From the NCBI GenBank assembly GCA_964537875.1, contig CAZIDN010000071.1, forward strand, positions 1-17,748: a DNA stretch of 17,748 nt. Reading direction: 5' to 3'. The position numbers and the translations under genes were made by a program. Positions 1 to 6,463 of this stretch are shown one piece after another. Below the pieces are notes generated by a model. The model was not told the DNA's origin. It saw only the letters and a list, made by a program, of their open reading frames with translations, and ran no database searches. Origin of the DNA: JAPKZH01 sp964537875 (lineage in GTDB: Bacteria > Acidobacteriota > Aminicenantia > Aminicenantales > UBA4085). Numbering within the stretch: position 1 is the first letter of the stretch; every line of letters begins with the position of its first letter.

Positions 1-31
1 GACGGGGCCCCCCTCCGCTACGGGGGCTTGA

Positions 32-51
32 GGGCGGCCTAAGCGCCGCCC
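32..51. other. GC-rich hairpin at window edge
   Basis: A perfect 7-bp inverted repeat GGGCGGC/GCCGCCC encloses a 6-nt loop. A second, 6-bp GC stem (GCCCCC/GGGGGC, 7-27) lies immediately before it. Neither is followed by a clear T-run, so these are not confident intrinsic terminators. They lie downstream of the minus-strand glycosidase gene and could end its transcript or that of a gene outside the window. Apart from this and the repeat at 100-129, I see nothing in 1-157. Confidence 0.35.
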
Positions 52-99
52 ATACTTTGTCACTTTATTTATTGCGTATGTATTAGCATAATCTGGTGG

Positions 100-129
100 G
101 ATCGCCACGCCGCTTCCTTTCTCGCGATG
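100..129. repeat. Dispersed repeat fragment (GATCGCCACG...CGCGATG)
   Basis: The sequence begins GATCGCCACGC and ends CGCGATG. The reverse complement of about 9052-9082 has the same beginning and end with a diverged middle. It looks like half of a wider family of palindromic repeats whose full-length member is at 9095-9176. It lies in the intergenic space after the alpha-galactosidase gene. Confidence 0.5.
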
Positions 130-157
130 GTACTTAAATTTTTCTATACGTTTGTCG

Positions 158-2299
158 CTAATGAGCAGCGGAGTCGCCAATTTTGGAGAATTTCGCCGAC
201 CAGAGGATTTCTGCGTCCCCGCCGGGCATCAGCGTCAGCCGAAGAAGGCCGCCGCTGCGTTCGGTCTTTTCGAGTTTGGCGCCTTGAATATCGAGCTTAT
301 CGAAAGTGAAGCCCGTCGGCTCCGTGATATAGAGGATGTAGGGATCGCCTTCGACGCCTCGGCTTCTTCCGGAAAGCGATGCCCCATCCCAGCGCGCGTC
401 CAGAAGGTCCACACCGCCGCATGTGACGTGGCGGCTTGTGGCGATGAGCTGCGGATGCGGCTTGCGTTCCCGGATGCAGAATGCCTGGGACCGGAATTTC
501 GGGTCGAGCGGGCCCGGCGCAAACGAGCCGGTGAAGCCGCCCAGAAGCTTCTTCGACCAGAACTCGAAAACGAAATACTCGCGTTCCGGGTCGAGGCCGA
601 GGTCGGCGAACCGGATCTCTGCAAAATCGCCGCCCGTCCTGCCGAGAGCGAGCCAATTTTCGAAAGGCCGGTCGATCTCCAGCAGGTACAGGAAGCAGGC
701 CGGCGTGTAGCCGCCGTCGAAGACGCGCGGGCCCGAGCCGCTGACCTCGACGTCGGCGCGCCAGAGGTTTAGCGAACGCGAAGGGTCGACATCGAAGACC
801 TGGCCAGGCAGGGTGAAGAGGACGGGCACGGCGCGCTTGGCCGGCTCGATGGCGGCGGTCCGGTAGAGGGCCGGTTTGTCGGTGAGCATGAGTAGCGAGC
901 CCGTGAGCGTCGTCACTAAGGTCGAGCGGAAGGCGTCCTCGTTGAGCTCGATGTGGTCCGGGTCGTTCCGCCAGACGACATTATTGAACGAGTTGTACTG
1001 GGCGAGGCCGGCGTAGGCAAAGCCGTCGTCGCCGATCCGGCAGCCGTCGATGAGGCCGGTCAATTCCGGACGGATCCCCCAGCAGCCGAGCATGAAGTGG
1101 TCCCGCCCGATGACGTCCCGCACGGTTTTCACGTAGCGGCGATAGGCATCGACGCGGTCGATTTTTTTCCGGTCGAAATAATCCTTGTTCGCGTTGTACC
1201 CTTCATAGCGCAAATGGCGAAGCCCGTCCACTTTGAAATACTCCCAGCCTTGGGCACGGAATCCCTGGAAGAGCGGCCGGACGACGTTTTGGAGCGCTTC
1301 CGGGTTCGACGCGTCCAAGGGGAAGCTTATCCAGTTGCCGCGGACGGGATTCCCCCGGACGTCTCGGACGAACCAGTCGAGGTGCTTCCGGACGAAATCC
1401 TCCTGAGAGACCTGGACGCCCATCCAGATGCCGGGGATCAAGCCTTTGCTCTTGATATAGCCGGCGAGGAATTCAAGGCCGCGCGGGAATTTTTCGTTGG
1501 GATTCAGCCAGAATTCGGGAGCGCCGGTCGCGCGCTGATAGCCGTCGTCCATCTGGAAATATTCATAGCCGTACGGCCGGAGGGTTTCGGAGAAGACGTC
1601 GGCCGTCTCCAGCATGTCTTTCTCGGTGACCCTATCGAAGAAGGCGAACCAGGAGATCCAGCCGGCCACGGAGCCAGCCCAGGGTTTGTAGGTCCAGGGC
1701 TCGAAATAGGCGAGGCCGCGGTGCTTCTGGTAAAACCGGGGCCGAAAGCGGAGGACGATTTCGTTCCCTTCGGCGGTCAGGGCGAAGGAGTTGCCCTGGG
1801 AGGACGAATCGATGGGCAAGACCGTCACTCTTGGATTTCCATCCACCGACAGGACCCAATCCTGCTTCCGGTCATAGACGGCGCGGTTGAGGAGGCTTTG
1901 GCTGAGACCCGAGACGTGGCGGACGATGAGAGGGCCCGCGCCGCGGCGGTCGCGGCGATCCGCTTCGCAGGGGAACGCCTCTTCGCTGCCGCGGATCGTT
2001 CCTGAGAGCTTGACCGGTGTCCTGCTGTCCTGGCTGAAGAAGAGAAGCATTTGTTCGACCTTGTCGCCGGTCGTGTAGACCTGCGAATGCTGCTGAAGCG
2101 CTTTAGCTTCCGCTTCAATGCTCCCTTCGAAGATGAGCCTGCTGGCGTAGGTGATCCGGATCTTTCCGTCCGCCGCATCGATGCGGGCCGGGGCATTCGG
2201 GGCCGGGTCGATGGACGACGGCCCTTTCTGGGCCGCCAGCAAAAGGCCCGCCGCGATCAACAGCGCCCCGCCGGCGCGAATAATTTTGGCTGATTTCAT
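158..2299 (-). CDS. Secreted GH36-like alpha-galactosidase
   Basis: A 713-aa exported glycosidase predicted to hydrolyse terminal alpha-galactosides. Residues 1-23 (MKSAKIIRAGG...) form a Sec signal peptide. About 30-190 is an N-terminal beta-sandwich-like region and about 200-510 the catalytic barrel. Clan GH-D hallmarks are visible: FQMDDGYQ (about 248-255, the paired Asp that contacts galactose), YFKVDG with the presumptive nucleophile D358, and RIGDD with the presumptive acid/base D425, four residues after the Arg as in GH27/GH36. The remainder is a C-terminal beta domain. I chose the ATG at 2297-2299, which is preceded by AGGGAG and starts the signal peptide. An in-frame TTG 42 nt upstream lies inside a repeat and is unlikely to be used. 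The gene is transcribed away from the arabinofuranosidases. Family assignment (GH36 versus a neighbouring clan GH-D family) and substrate are inferred; the gene itself is certain. Confidence 0.82.
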   Translation of the reverse strand: MKSAKIIRAGGALLIAAGLLLAAQKGPSSIDPAPNAPARIDAADGKIRITYASRLIFEGSIEAEAKALQQHSQVYTTGDKVEQMLLFFSQDSRTPVKLSGTIRGSEEAFPCEADRRDRRGAGPLIVRHVSGLSQSLLNRAVYDRKQDWVLSVDGNPRVTVLPIDSSSQGNSFALTAEGNEIVLRFRPRFYQKHRGLAYFEPWTYKPWAGSVAGWISWFAFFDRVTEKDMLETADVFSETLRPYGYEYFQMDDGYQRATGAPEFWLNPNEKFPRGLEFLAGYIKSKGLIPGIWMGVQVSQEDFVRKHLDWFVRDVRGNPVRGNWISFPLDASNPEALQNVVRPLFQGFRAQGWEYFKVDGLRHLRYEGYNANKDYFDRKKIDRVDAYRRYVKTVRDVIGRDHFMLGCWGIRPELTGLIDGCRIGDDGFAYAGLAQYNSFNNVVWRNDPDHIELNEDAFRSTLVTTLTGSLLMLTDKPALYRTAAIEPAKRAVPVLFTLPGQVFDVDPSRSLNLWRADVEVSGSGPRVFDGGYTPACFLYLLEIDRPFENWLALGRTGGDFAEIRFADLGLDPEREYFVFEFWSKKLLGGFTGSFAPGPLDPKFRSQAFCIRERKPHPQLIATSRHVTCGGVDLLDARWDGASLSGRSRGVEGDPYILYITEPTGFTFDKLDIQGAKLEKTERSGGLLRLTLMPGGDAEILWSAKFSKIGDSAAH

Positions 2300-2331
2300 C
2301 CTTGTCTTTCTCCCTAATCCGGCGTCAAAAT

Positions 2332-2401
2332 CCGGGGTCAAACCTACTCATTACGCAAGCTCCCCTGGAGAATTGTGCGTAATGAGTAGGTTTGACCCCG
2401 G
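2332..2401. repeat. REP-like palindrome, copy 1 (perfect 26-bp arms)
   Basis: Two 26-bp arms (2332-2357 and 2376-2401), beginning CCGGGGTCAAACC, are exact reverse complements around an 18-nt centre. The centre itself can fold (CTCC/GGAG) and includes part of CTGGAGAATTGT. Related copies are at 11315-11390 and 12757-12826. It lies 33 nt upstream of the alpha-galactosidase start, so it sits in that gene's leader or promoter. The architecture resembles REP sequences mobilised in trans by Y1 (RAYT/TnpA-REP) transposases. No such transposase is in the window. Confidence 0.9.
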
Positions 2402-2535
2402 TCCTTAATTCTCCTTGTCAGGCCCGATTAAAGCGGGAGATGTTTTTATTTCACAAAACAGTACGGCATTCAATAATTTTTTTGAAACCGGAGAGGGCAC
2501 CGGGATGATGTCGCGTTGCGGATAAAAGATTCGAT

Positions 2536-3090
2536 TTATTTCACCGGGCTGATGCTGACAAGCATTTTGGGCGCGGTTATAGAGGACTCCATCTCCATGG
2601 TGCCCAGATCGGTGAAGCGGATTCTGGCAGTTTCGTAGATTTTCCCTTCGCCTTTGTAATTCTTGTCCAGATCCAGCACAACAACCAGGAAGAGGAATCC
2701 TCCAAGGCCCCTTCGGCTGGACCCCGGCTCAACGCTCTGGCTTTTGCCATAGAGAAAGATCTTGTATCCATTATCTGTAGGGATTTCATAGGCGGCATGG
2801 AGGCCGATATTCAAGCCGGGGCCTCCAAAAAAACGCAGGGAGGCTTTGTTTAATTGGCGGAAAGCGGCAAAAAATCCGTCCTCGCCGCCGCCGGCCAAGA
2901 CCTGCTGCAATCCGCGGATTTCGTCCGGGGTCGAGAAACTTTCAATTTTTATCCGGACGTTGCTCACGGGACCTACGCCCGTCATAAGCCGGCCCTTGAA
3001 TTGCACCTGCGCCCAAAGGGAAGACGTCCAGCCCAATAGAAGCAGACAGAGCCCATATATTAAAATTTTTTTATGAATTTTCTTGTTCAT
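2536..3090 (-). CDS. Small secreted protein of unknown function
   Basis: A 184-aa protein. Residues 1-27 are a clear Sec signal peptide (MNKKIHKK, a Leu-rich core, then a cut near LWA/QVQF). The mature part begins VQFKGRLMTGVGPVSNVRIKI, which reads like a beta-rich domain, and ends with the beta-type pattern RIRFTDLGTMEMESS. There are no transmembrane segments after the signal and no catalytic motif I recognise. The start at 3088-3090 is set by a strong GGAGGG site and by a promoter at 3119-3147. An upstream in-frame ATG at 3147 would overlap the -35 box. It is divergent from the GH127 gene. Its role is unknown; position suggests only loose association with the glycosidases. Confidence 0.8.
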   Translation of the reverse strand: MNKKIHKKILIYGLCLLLLGWTSSLWAQVQFKGRLMTGVGPVSNVRIKIESFSTPDEIRGLQQVLAGGGEDGFFAAFRQLNKASLRFFGGPGLNIGLHAAYEIPTDNGYKIFLYGKSQSVEPGSSRRGLGGFLFLVVVLDLDKNYKGEGKIYETARIRFTDLGTMEMESSITAPKMLVSISPVK

Positions 3091-3118
3091 AAAACCCTCC
3101 TCGTTGGTATCTCTTTGT

Positions 3119-3147
3119 ATATTATGTTTCACGCGAAAGACTGTCAA
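3119..3147 (-). promoter_or_regulatory. Sigma70-type promoter for the small secreted protein
   Basis: On the minus strand TTGACA (3142-3147, perfect -35) is followed by exactly 17 nt and TAATAT (3119-3124, 4/6 to the -10 consensus). CATAAT overlaps it by one register as an alternative. This predicts a leader of roughly 20-25 nt ending in GGAGGG-TTTT-ATG. Confidence 0.65.
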
Positions 3148-3260
3148 GCTTTATGAATACCGGCCGTCGTTCCCCTTCAACACCGACGGATTCGAAAGAC
3201 GGTTGAGGTTGGTCCCGTCTTCGGGTAAACTTATAAAGCCTTTGAAAAAGAAAGGGCGGC

Positions 3261-3365
3261 ATGGGTCTGATCTCCAGTCGGCCGGCGCCGCTCGTCCGCC
3301 GGCTGCTCGAGGAGGGACTGGATTTCTGGTTCAGAAAGACCGGCGACCCCCGGTTGAACTCCTGA
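3261..3365 (+). CDS. Possible 34-aa small ORF in the divergent intergenic region
   Basis: ATG at 3261 to TGA at 3363-3365 encodes a 34-residue peptide beginning MGLISSRPAPLV and containing RRLLEEGLDFWFRKTGD. An AAGGGCGG stretch precedes it. The composition (alternating charge, Trp/Phe) looks protein-like, so it may be a short peptide or the remnant of a longer gene. There is no homology evidence and it could be chance. The remainder of 3091-3527 contains only the promoter and inverted repeat listed separately. Confidence 0.2.
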   Translation: MGLISSRPAPLVRRLLEEGLDFWFRKTGDPRLNS

Positions 3366-3422
3366 CGGAAGGCGCATATTTTCATTTTTGGCAGATTGTA
3401 ATATATTGGGCTCTCTCCAATT

Positions 3423-3466
3423 TCGTGTGGATCATAAAACCCGGACTCCCGGATTGACCCACACGA
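3423..3466. promoter_or_regulatory. Inverted repeat upstream of the first GH127 gene
   Basis: TCGTGTGGATC (3423-3433) and GACCCACACGA (3456-3466) are reverse complements with one mismatch, separated by 22 nt. It lies 61 nt before the GH127 start codon. It could be a hairpin in the 5' leader or a two-half-site operator for a sugar-responsive regulator. There is no convincing -35/-10 pair nearby to fix its position relative to the transcription start. Confidence 0.4.
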
Positions 3467-3527
3467 GATGAGAGGGACCCTTTTATTGAATTATCTTGAG
3501 GGTTGCCTTGAGAGGAGGAGGGGAAAA

Positions 3528-5939
3528 ATGAAAAAATCGGGCTGGTTTCGGCCTTTCCTTGTTTTTATAGCGCTCTTGACGTTCGGCGCGAGCTGCGCCC
3601 AGAAACCCAAATCGGACTATTCCATAAAGGCAGTGCCTCTGACCGATGTGAAATTCACCGGCGGCTTCTGGGCGGACCGCCAGGAGATCGACCGGACCGT
3701 GACGATCCCCCATAACATCCAGGAATGCGAAAACACGGGCCGCGTCAAGAATTTCGAGATCGCCGGTGGAGCGACCCAGGGCAAATTCTGCACCCGGTAC
3801 GCCTTTGATGACTCTGATCTTTATAAAGTCCTCGAGGCGGCGTCCTATTCCCTGACACTCCATCCCGACCCTGAGCTGGACAAGAAGGTCGATGAGATAA
3901 TCGGCAAGATCGCCAAGGCCCAGGAGCCGGATGGCTACCTCTACACGGCCCGGACGATCGATCCCAAGAACCCGCCGCAGATGTCGGGCAAGGAGCGCTG
4001 GGTCAACCTCAAGGATAGCCACGAGTTGTACAACCTGGGTCACCTTTACGAAGCGGCCGTTGCCCACTACCAGGCCACCGGGAAGAAATCGCTCCTCGAC
4101 GTGGCGCTCAAAAGCGCCGATTTTATCGACAAGACCTTCGGTCCGGGCAAAGACCAGCTCAAGCTGGTCCCCGGCCATGAGGAAATCGAGATCGGCCTGG
4201 TCAAGCTCTTCCGGCTCACGGGGAAGATGAAGTACCTGAACGTGGCCAAATTCTTCATTGACGAGCGGGGCAATGCCGCCGGCCACGAGCTCTACGGCGA
4301 TTATGCCCAGGATCACAAGCCGGTCGTGGAACAGGCCGAAGCCGTGGGACACGCCGTGCGTGCGGCCTACCTCTATTCGGGCATGACGGATGTGGCAGCG
4401 CTGACGGGCGACCGGCGCTACATGGACGCCCTCGACAAGATCTGGGACGACGTCGTTGCCAAGAAGCTTTACCTTTCGGGCGGCATCGGTGCGGCCGGCG
4501 GGTGGGAGGGATTCGGCCCGGCTTATGATCTGCCCAACGCCAGCGGCTATGCCGAAACCTGCGCCACGATCGCCTATGCCCTGTGGAACTACCGGATGTT
4601 TCTCTACTACGGCGACGCGAAGTATATGGATCTCTTCGAGCGCGCCACCTACAACGCCTTCCTTTCGGGCGCGGGCCTGGCCGGCGACAAATATTTCTAC
4701 CCCAATCCTTTGGCCTCCTTCGGCCAGCATGAGCGCAGCACTTGGTTCACCTGCGCCTGCTGCCCGCCCAACATCGCCCGGTTCATCGCCGAGCTGGGCG
4801 GATTCGCCTACGGCGTGGCCGGCGACAACATTTATGTCAACTTCTACGCCCAGGGGACGGCCGACGTAAACACCGGAACCGGCAAGGTCAGGCTCGAGCA
4901 GACCACGGATTATCCCTGGCAGGGCGACGTCAAAATCCTGGTCGCGCCGGAGAAGGCCGGTTCCTTTATCTTGTATGTCCGGATTCCCGAGTGGGCTCAA
5001 GGCAGGCCTCTGCCGAGCGATCTGTACAGCTATTCCGACGGGACCGAAGAAAAGCCGGTCGTGAAGGTCAACGGCGAGACAATCCCCTTGAATATTGAAA
5101 AAGGCTATCTGCCGATCGCGCGTGCTTGGAACAAGAATGACACGGTAGAGATCAGCCTGCCCATGCCGATCCATCGTGTCTCGGCGAATGAAAACGTCAA
5201 GGCGGACGCCGGCCGCGTGGCCATCGAGCGCGGCCCGATCGTCTATTGTGCGGAGTGGCCGGACAACAACGGCCTGGTCAGCGACCTTGTCCTCGATATG
5301 CAGGCGCCCTTGACGGCCGAAATGCGGAGCGATCTTTTGAACGGCGTCATGGTCATCAACGGCGAAGCGACGGCTTACAAAGCCAAAGGCGGCAAGATCG
5401 TCAGCGAAAAACAGAAACTCATGCTCGTCCCGTACTATGCCTGGGCCCACCGCGGTAAAGGCGAGATGGCCGTCTGGCTGGCGGGCGAGCCGAAATTGGC
5501 GCGCCCCGTGCCGGAGCCTACGGCGGCCTCTCTGGCCAAGGCCGGCGCATCCGGGGGAAGGGGCGTCTCTACGATCAACGACCAGTTCGAGCCCGAAAAT
5601 TCCAACGACCATTCCGTCGGCTACTTCCACTGGTGGCCGAAGAAGGGGACCCTGGAATGGGTCCAGTACGATTTCAGGGGCCCGAGGCTCGTGTCGGAAG
5701 TGTCCGTCTACTGGTTTGACGATACCGGCCTGGGAGAATGCCGCGTGCCCAGGTCCTGGAAGGCGCTCTTTAAAGCGGGCAACACGTGGGTTCCCGTGAA
5801 GAACCTCAACCCGTACGGCGTGGAAAAAGACGCCTACAACACGGTTCGCTTTGCGCCCGTGCGCACTGCCGCGATGCGCCTGGAGATCCAGCTGCCGGAG
5901 AAGTTCTCGGCGGGCATCCACGAGTGGAAGGTGAAATAA
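3528..5939 (+). CDS. GH127-type beta-L-arabinofuranosidase with C-terminal discoidin-like domain
   Basis: An 803-aa exported enzyme predicted to cleave beta-L-arabinofuranosides. Residues 1-22 are a signal peptide followed by Cys23; it may be a lipoprotein, although the -3 Gly is not an ideal lipobox. The GH127 zinc/cysteine site is intact: E343-T-C345 and the pair C411-C412 in ACCPPN. The residue 16 before E343 is E327 (GWEGFG), the same spacing as the acid/base E322 and zinc ligand E338 of HypBA1. By analogy C411 is the nucleophile. Other family blocks are AQEPDGYLYT and HKPVVEQAEAVGHAVRA. About 680-803 (from RGVSTINDQFEP) looks like an F5/8-type C sugar-binding domain. The start is chosen at the ATG preceded by AGGAGGAGGGG; an upstream in-frame ATG at 3468 would add a non-signal extension. 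GH146 is a close alternative family. Confidence 0.92.
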   Translation: MKKSGWFRPFLVFIALLTFGASCAQKPKSDYSIKAVPLTDVKFTGGFWADRQEIDRTVTIPHNIQECENTGRVKNFEIAGGATQGKFCTRYAFDDSDLYKVLEAASYSLTLHPDPELDKKVDEIIGKIAKAQEPDGYLYTARTIDPKNPPQMSGKERWVNLKDSHELYNLGHLYEAAVAHYQATGKKSLLDVALKSADFIDKTFGPGKDQLKLVPGHEEIEIGLVKLFRLTGKMKYLNVAKFFIDERGNAAGHELYGDYAQDHKPVVEQAEAVGHAVRAAYLYSGMTDVAALTGDRRYMDALDKIWDDVVAKKLYLSGGIGAAGGWEGFGPAYDLPNASGYAETCATIAYALWNYRMFLYYGDAKYMDLFERATYNAFLSGAGLAGDKYFYPNPLASFGQHERSTWFTCACCPPNIARFIAELGGFAYGVAGDNIYVNFYAQGTADVNTGTGKVRLEQTTDYPWQGDVKILVAPEKAGSFILYVRIPEWAQGRPLPSDLYSYSDGTEEKPVVKVNGETIPLNIEKGYLPIARAWNKNDTVEISLPMPIHRVSANENVKADAGRVAIERGPIVYCAEWPDNNGLVSDLVLDMQAPLTAEMRSDLLNGVMVINGEATAYKAKGGKIVSEKQKLMLVPYYAWAHRGKGEMAVWLAGEPKLARPVPEPTAASLAKAGASGGRGVSTINDQFEPENSNDHSVGYFHWWPKKGTLEWVQYDFRGPRLVSEVSVYWFDDTGLGECRVPRSWKALFKAGNTWVPVKNLNPYGVEKDAYNTVRFAPVRTAAMRLEIQLPEKFSAGIHEWKVK

Positions 5940-5963
5940 TTTGGCTGGATGCAGATGGTTAGC

Positions 5964-6210
5964 GAGAGCTTTGGGAAGGGATTCGCTCCCTAACGGGATT
6001 TTTAACGCCATAAAAATATCGTCTTTTTCGGCGGCTGCGTTTCTCGCATGCCTGATAGCCGCGCTAAAAAGATGTCCTTGTCCACAATGCGGCGTTTCTT
6101 TTTTTTGGGAGCCGGCTTATACATTCTCGCCGGCCCCAAAGGGGCTTCCCTCAAAAGACGATATTTTTAGGCTAAATCCCTCATGGTCGCTTCATCCCTT
6201 CCCAAATCTC
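5964..6210. repeat. Long imperfect inverted repeat (MITE-like) after the GH127 gene
   Basis: The left arm (about 5964-6027) and right arm (about 6153-6210) match in inverted orientation. There is a perfect 13-bp block (TTTGGGAAGGGAT, 5970-5982, against 6194-6206), a related GGGATTT block, and a perfect 17-bp block (TAAAAATATCGTCTTTT, 6011-6027, against 6153-6169). The 125-bp centre contains smaller GC hairpins (GGCCCCAAAGGGGC near 6132-6145) and no coding sequence I would support. It may be a non-autonomous mobile element or a very large terminator-like structure. The stretch 6211-6332 shows nothing recognisable. Confidence 0.6.
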
Positions 6211-6332
6211 TTATCCAATTTTCTTAACCGTGCCCGCTCCGTCCCCAGATGGGTTTTTACACGGCATAGCCCGAGCCCCATCAGAGGATGAGGGGCTTAA
6301 GTGCAGACAATGGGGCAGCAGCGACGCCACCC

Positions 6333-6450
6333 ATTAATCCGCCCACCCCTTAGGGAATTGGGGGGGGGATAAAACATGAGCAGGATAGAAGAGTAAAGAT
6401 TTAAACTTATTAATCCCCCTCCCCCCTTAGGGAATTAAGGGGGATTAAAA
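6333..6450. repeat. Two-hairpin dispersed repeat, copy 1
   Basis: Two 42-nt units (6333-6374 and 6409-6450) each run ATTAATCC, a C-rich stretch, CTTAGGGAATT, a G-rich stretch, then AAAA. Each can fold as a C-run/G-run hairpin. The A/T-rich spacer between them contains GTAAAGATTTAAACTTAT. The same unit-spacer-unit order recurs at 8934-9045, with a homologous spacer. It ends only 4 nt before the ribosome site of the GH51 gene, so it will lie in that gene's leader. Confidence 0.75.
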
Positions 6451-6463
6451 GGTTGGAGGTGCC

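Noticed and set aside
953..2005. 350-codon plus-strand frame across the alpha-galactosidase gene
   Set aside because: It lies opposite a gene with clear clan GH-D motifs and its translation is a low-complexity Val/Asp/Glu-rich shadow.
2339..2341. TTG start giving a 14-residue longer alpha-galactosidase
   Set aside because: The extension is encoded inside the REP-like palindrome and would precede the signal peptide. The ATG at 2297-2299 has its own AGGGAG site.
3483..6011. 842-codon open frame antisense to the first GH127 gene
   Set aside because: It mirrors the codon pattern of the real GC-rich gene, has no ribosome site or recognisable domain, and the sense strand carries a complete GH127 enzyme.
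5941..6291. 116-codon plus-strand frame after the first GH127 gene
   Set aside because: It runs through the long inverted repeat, lacks a ribosome site and has no domain-like features.
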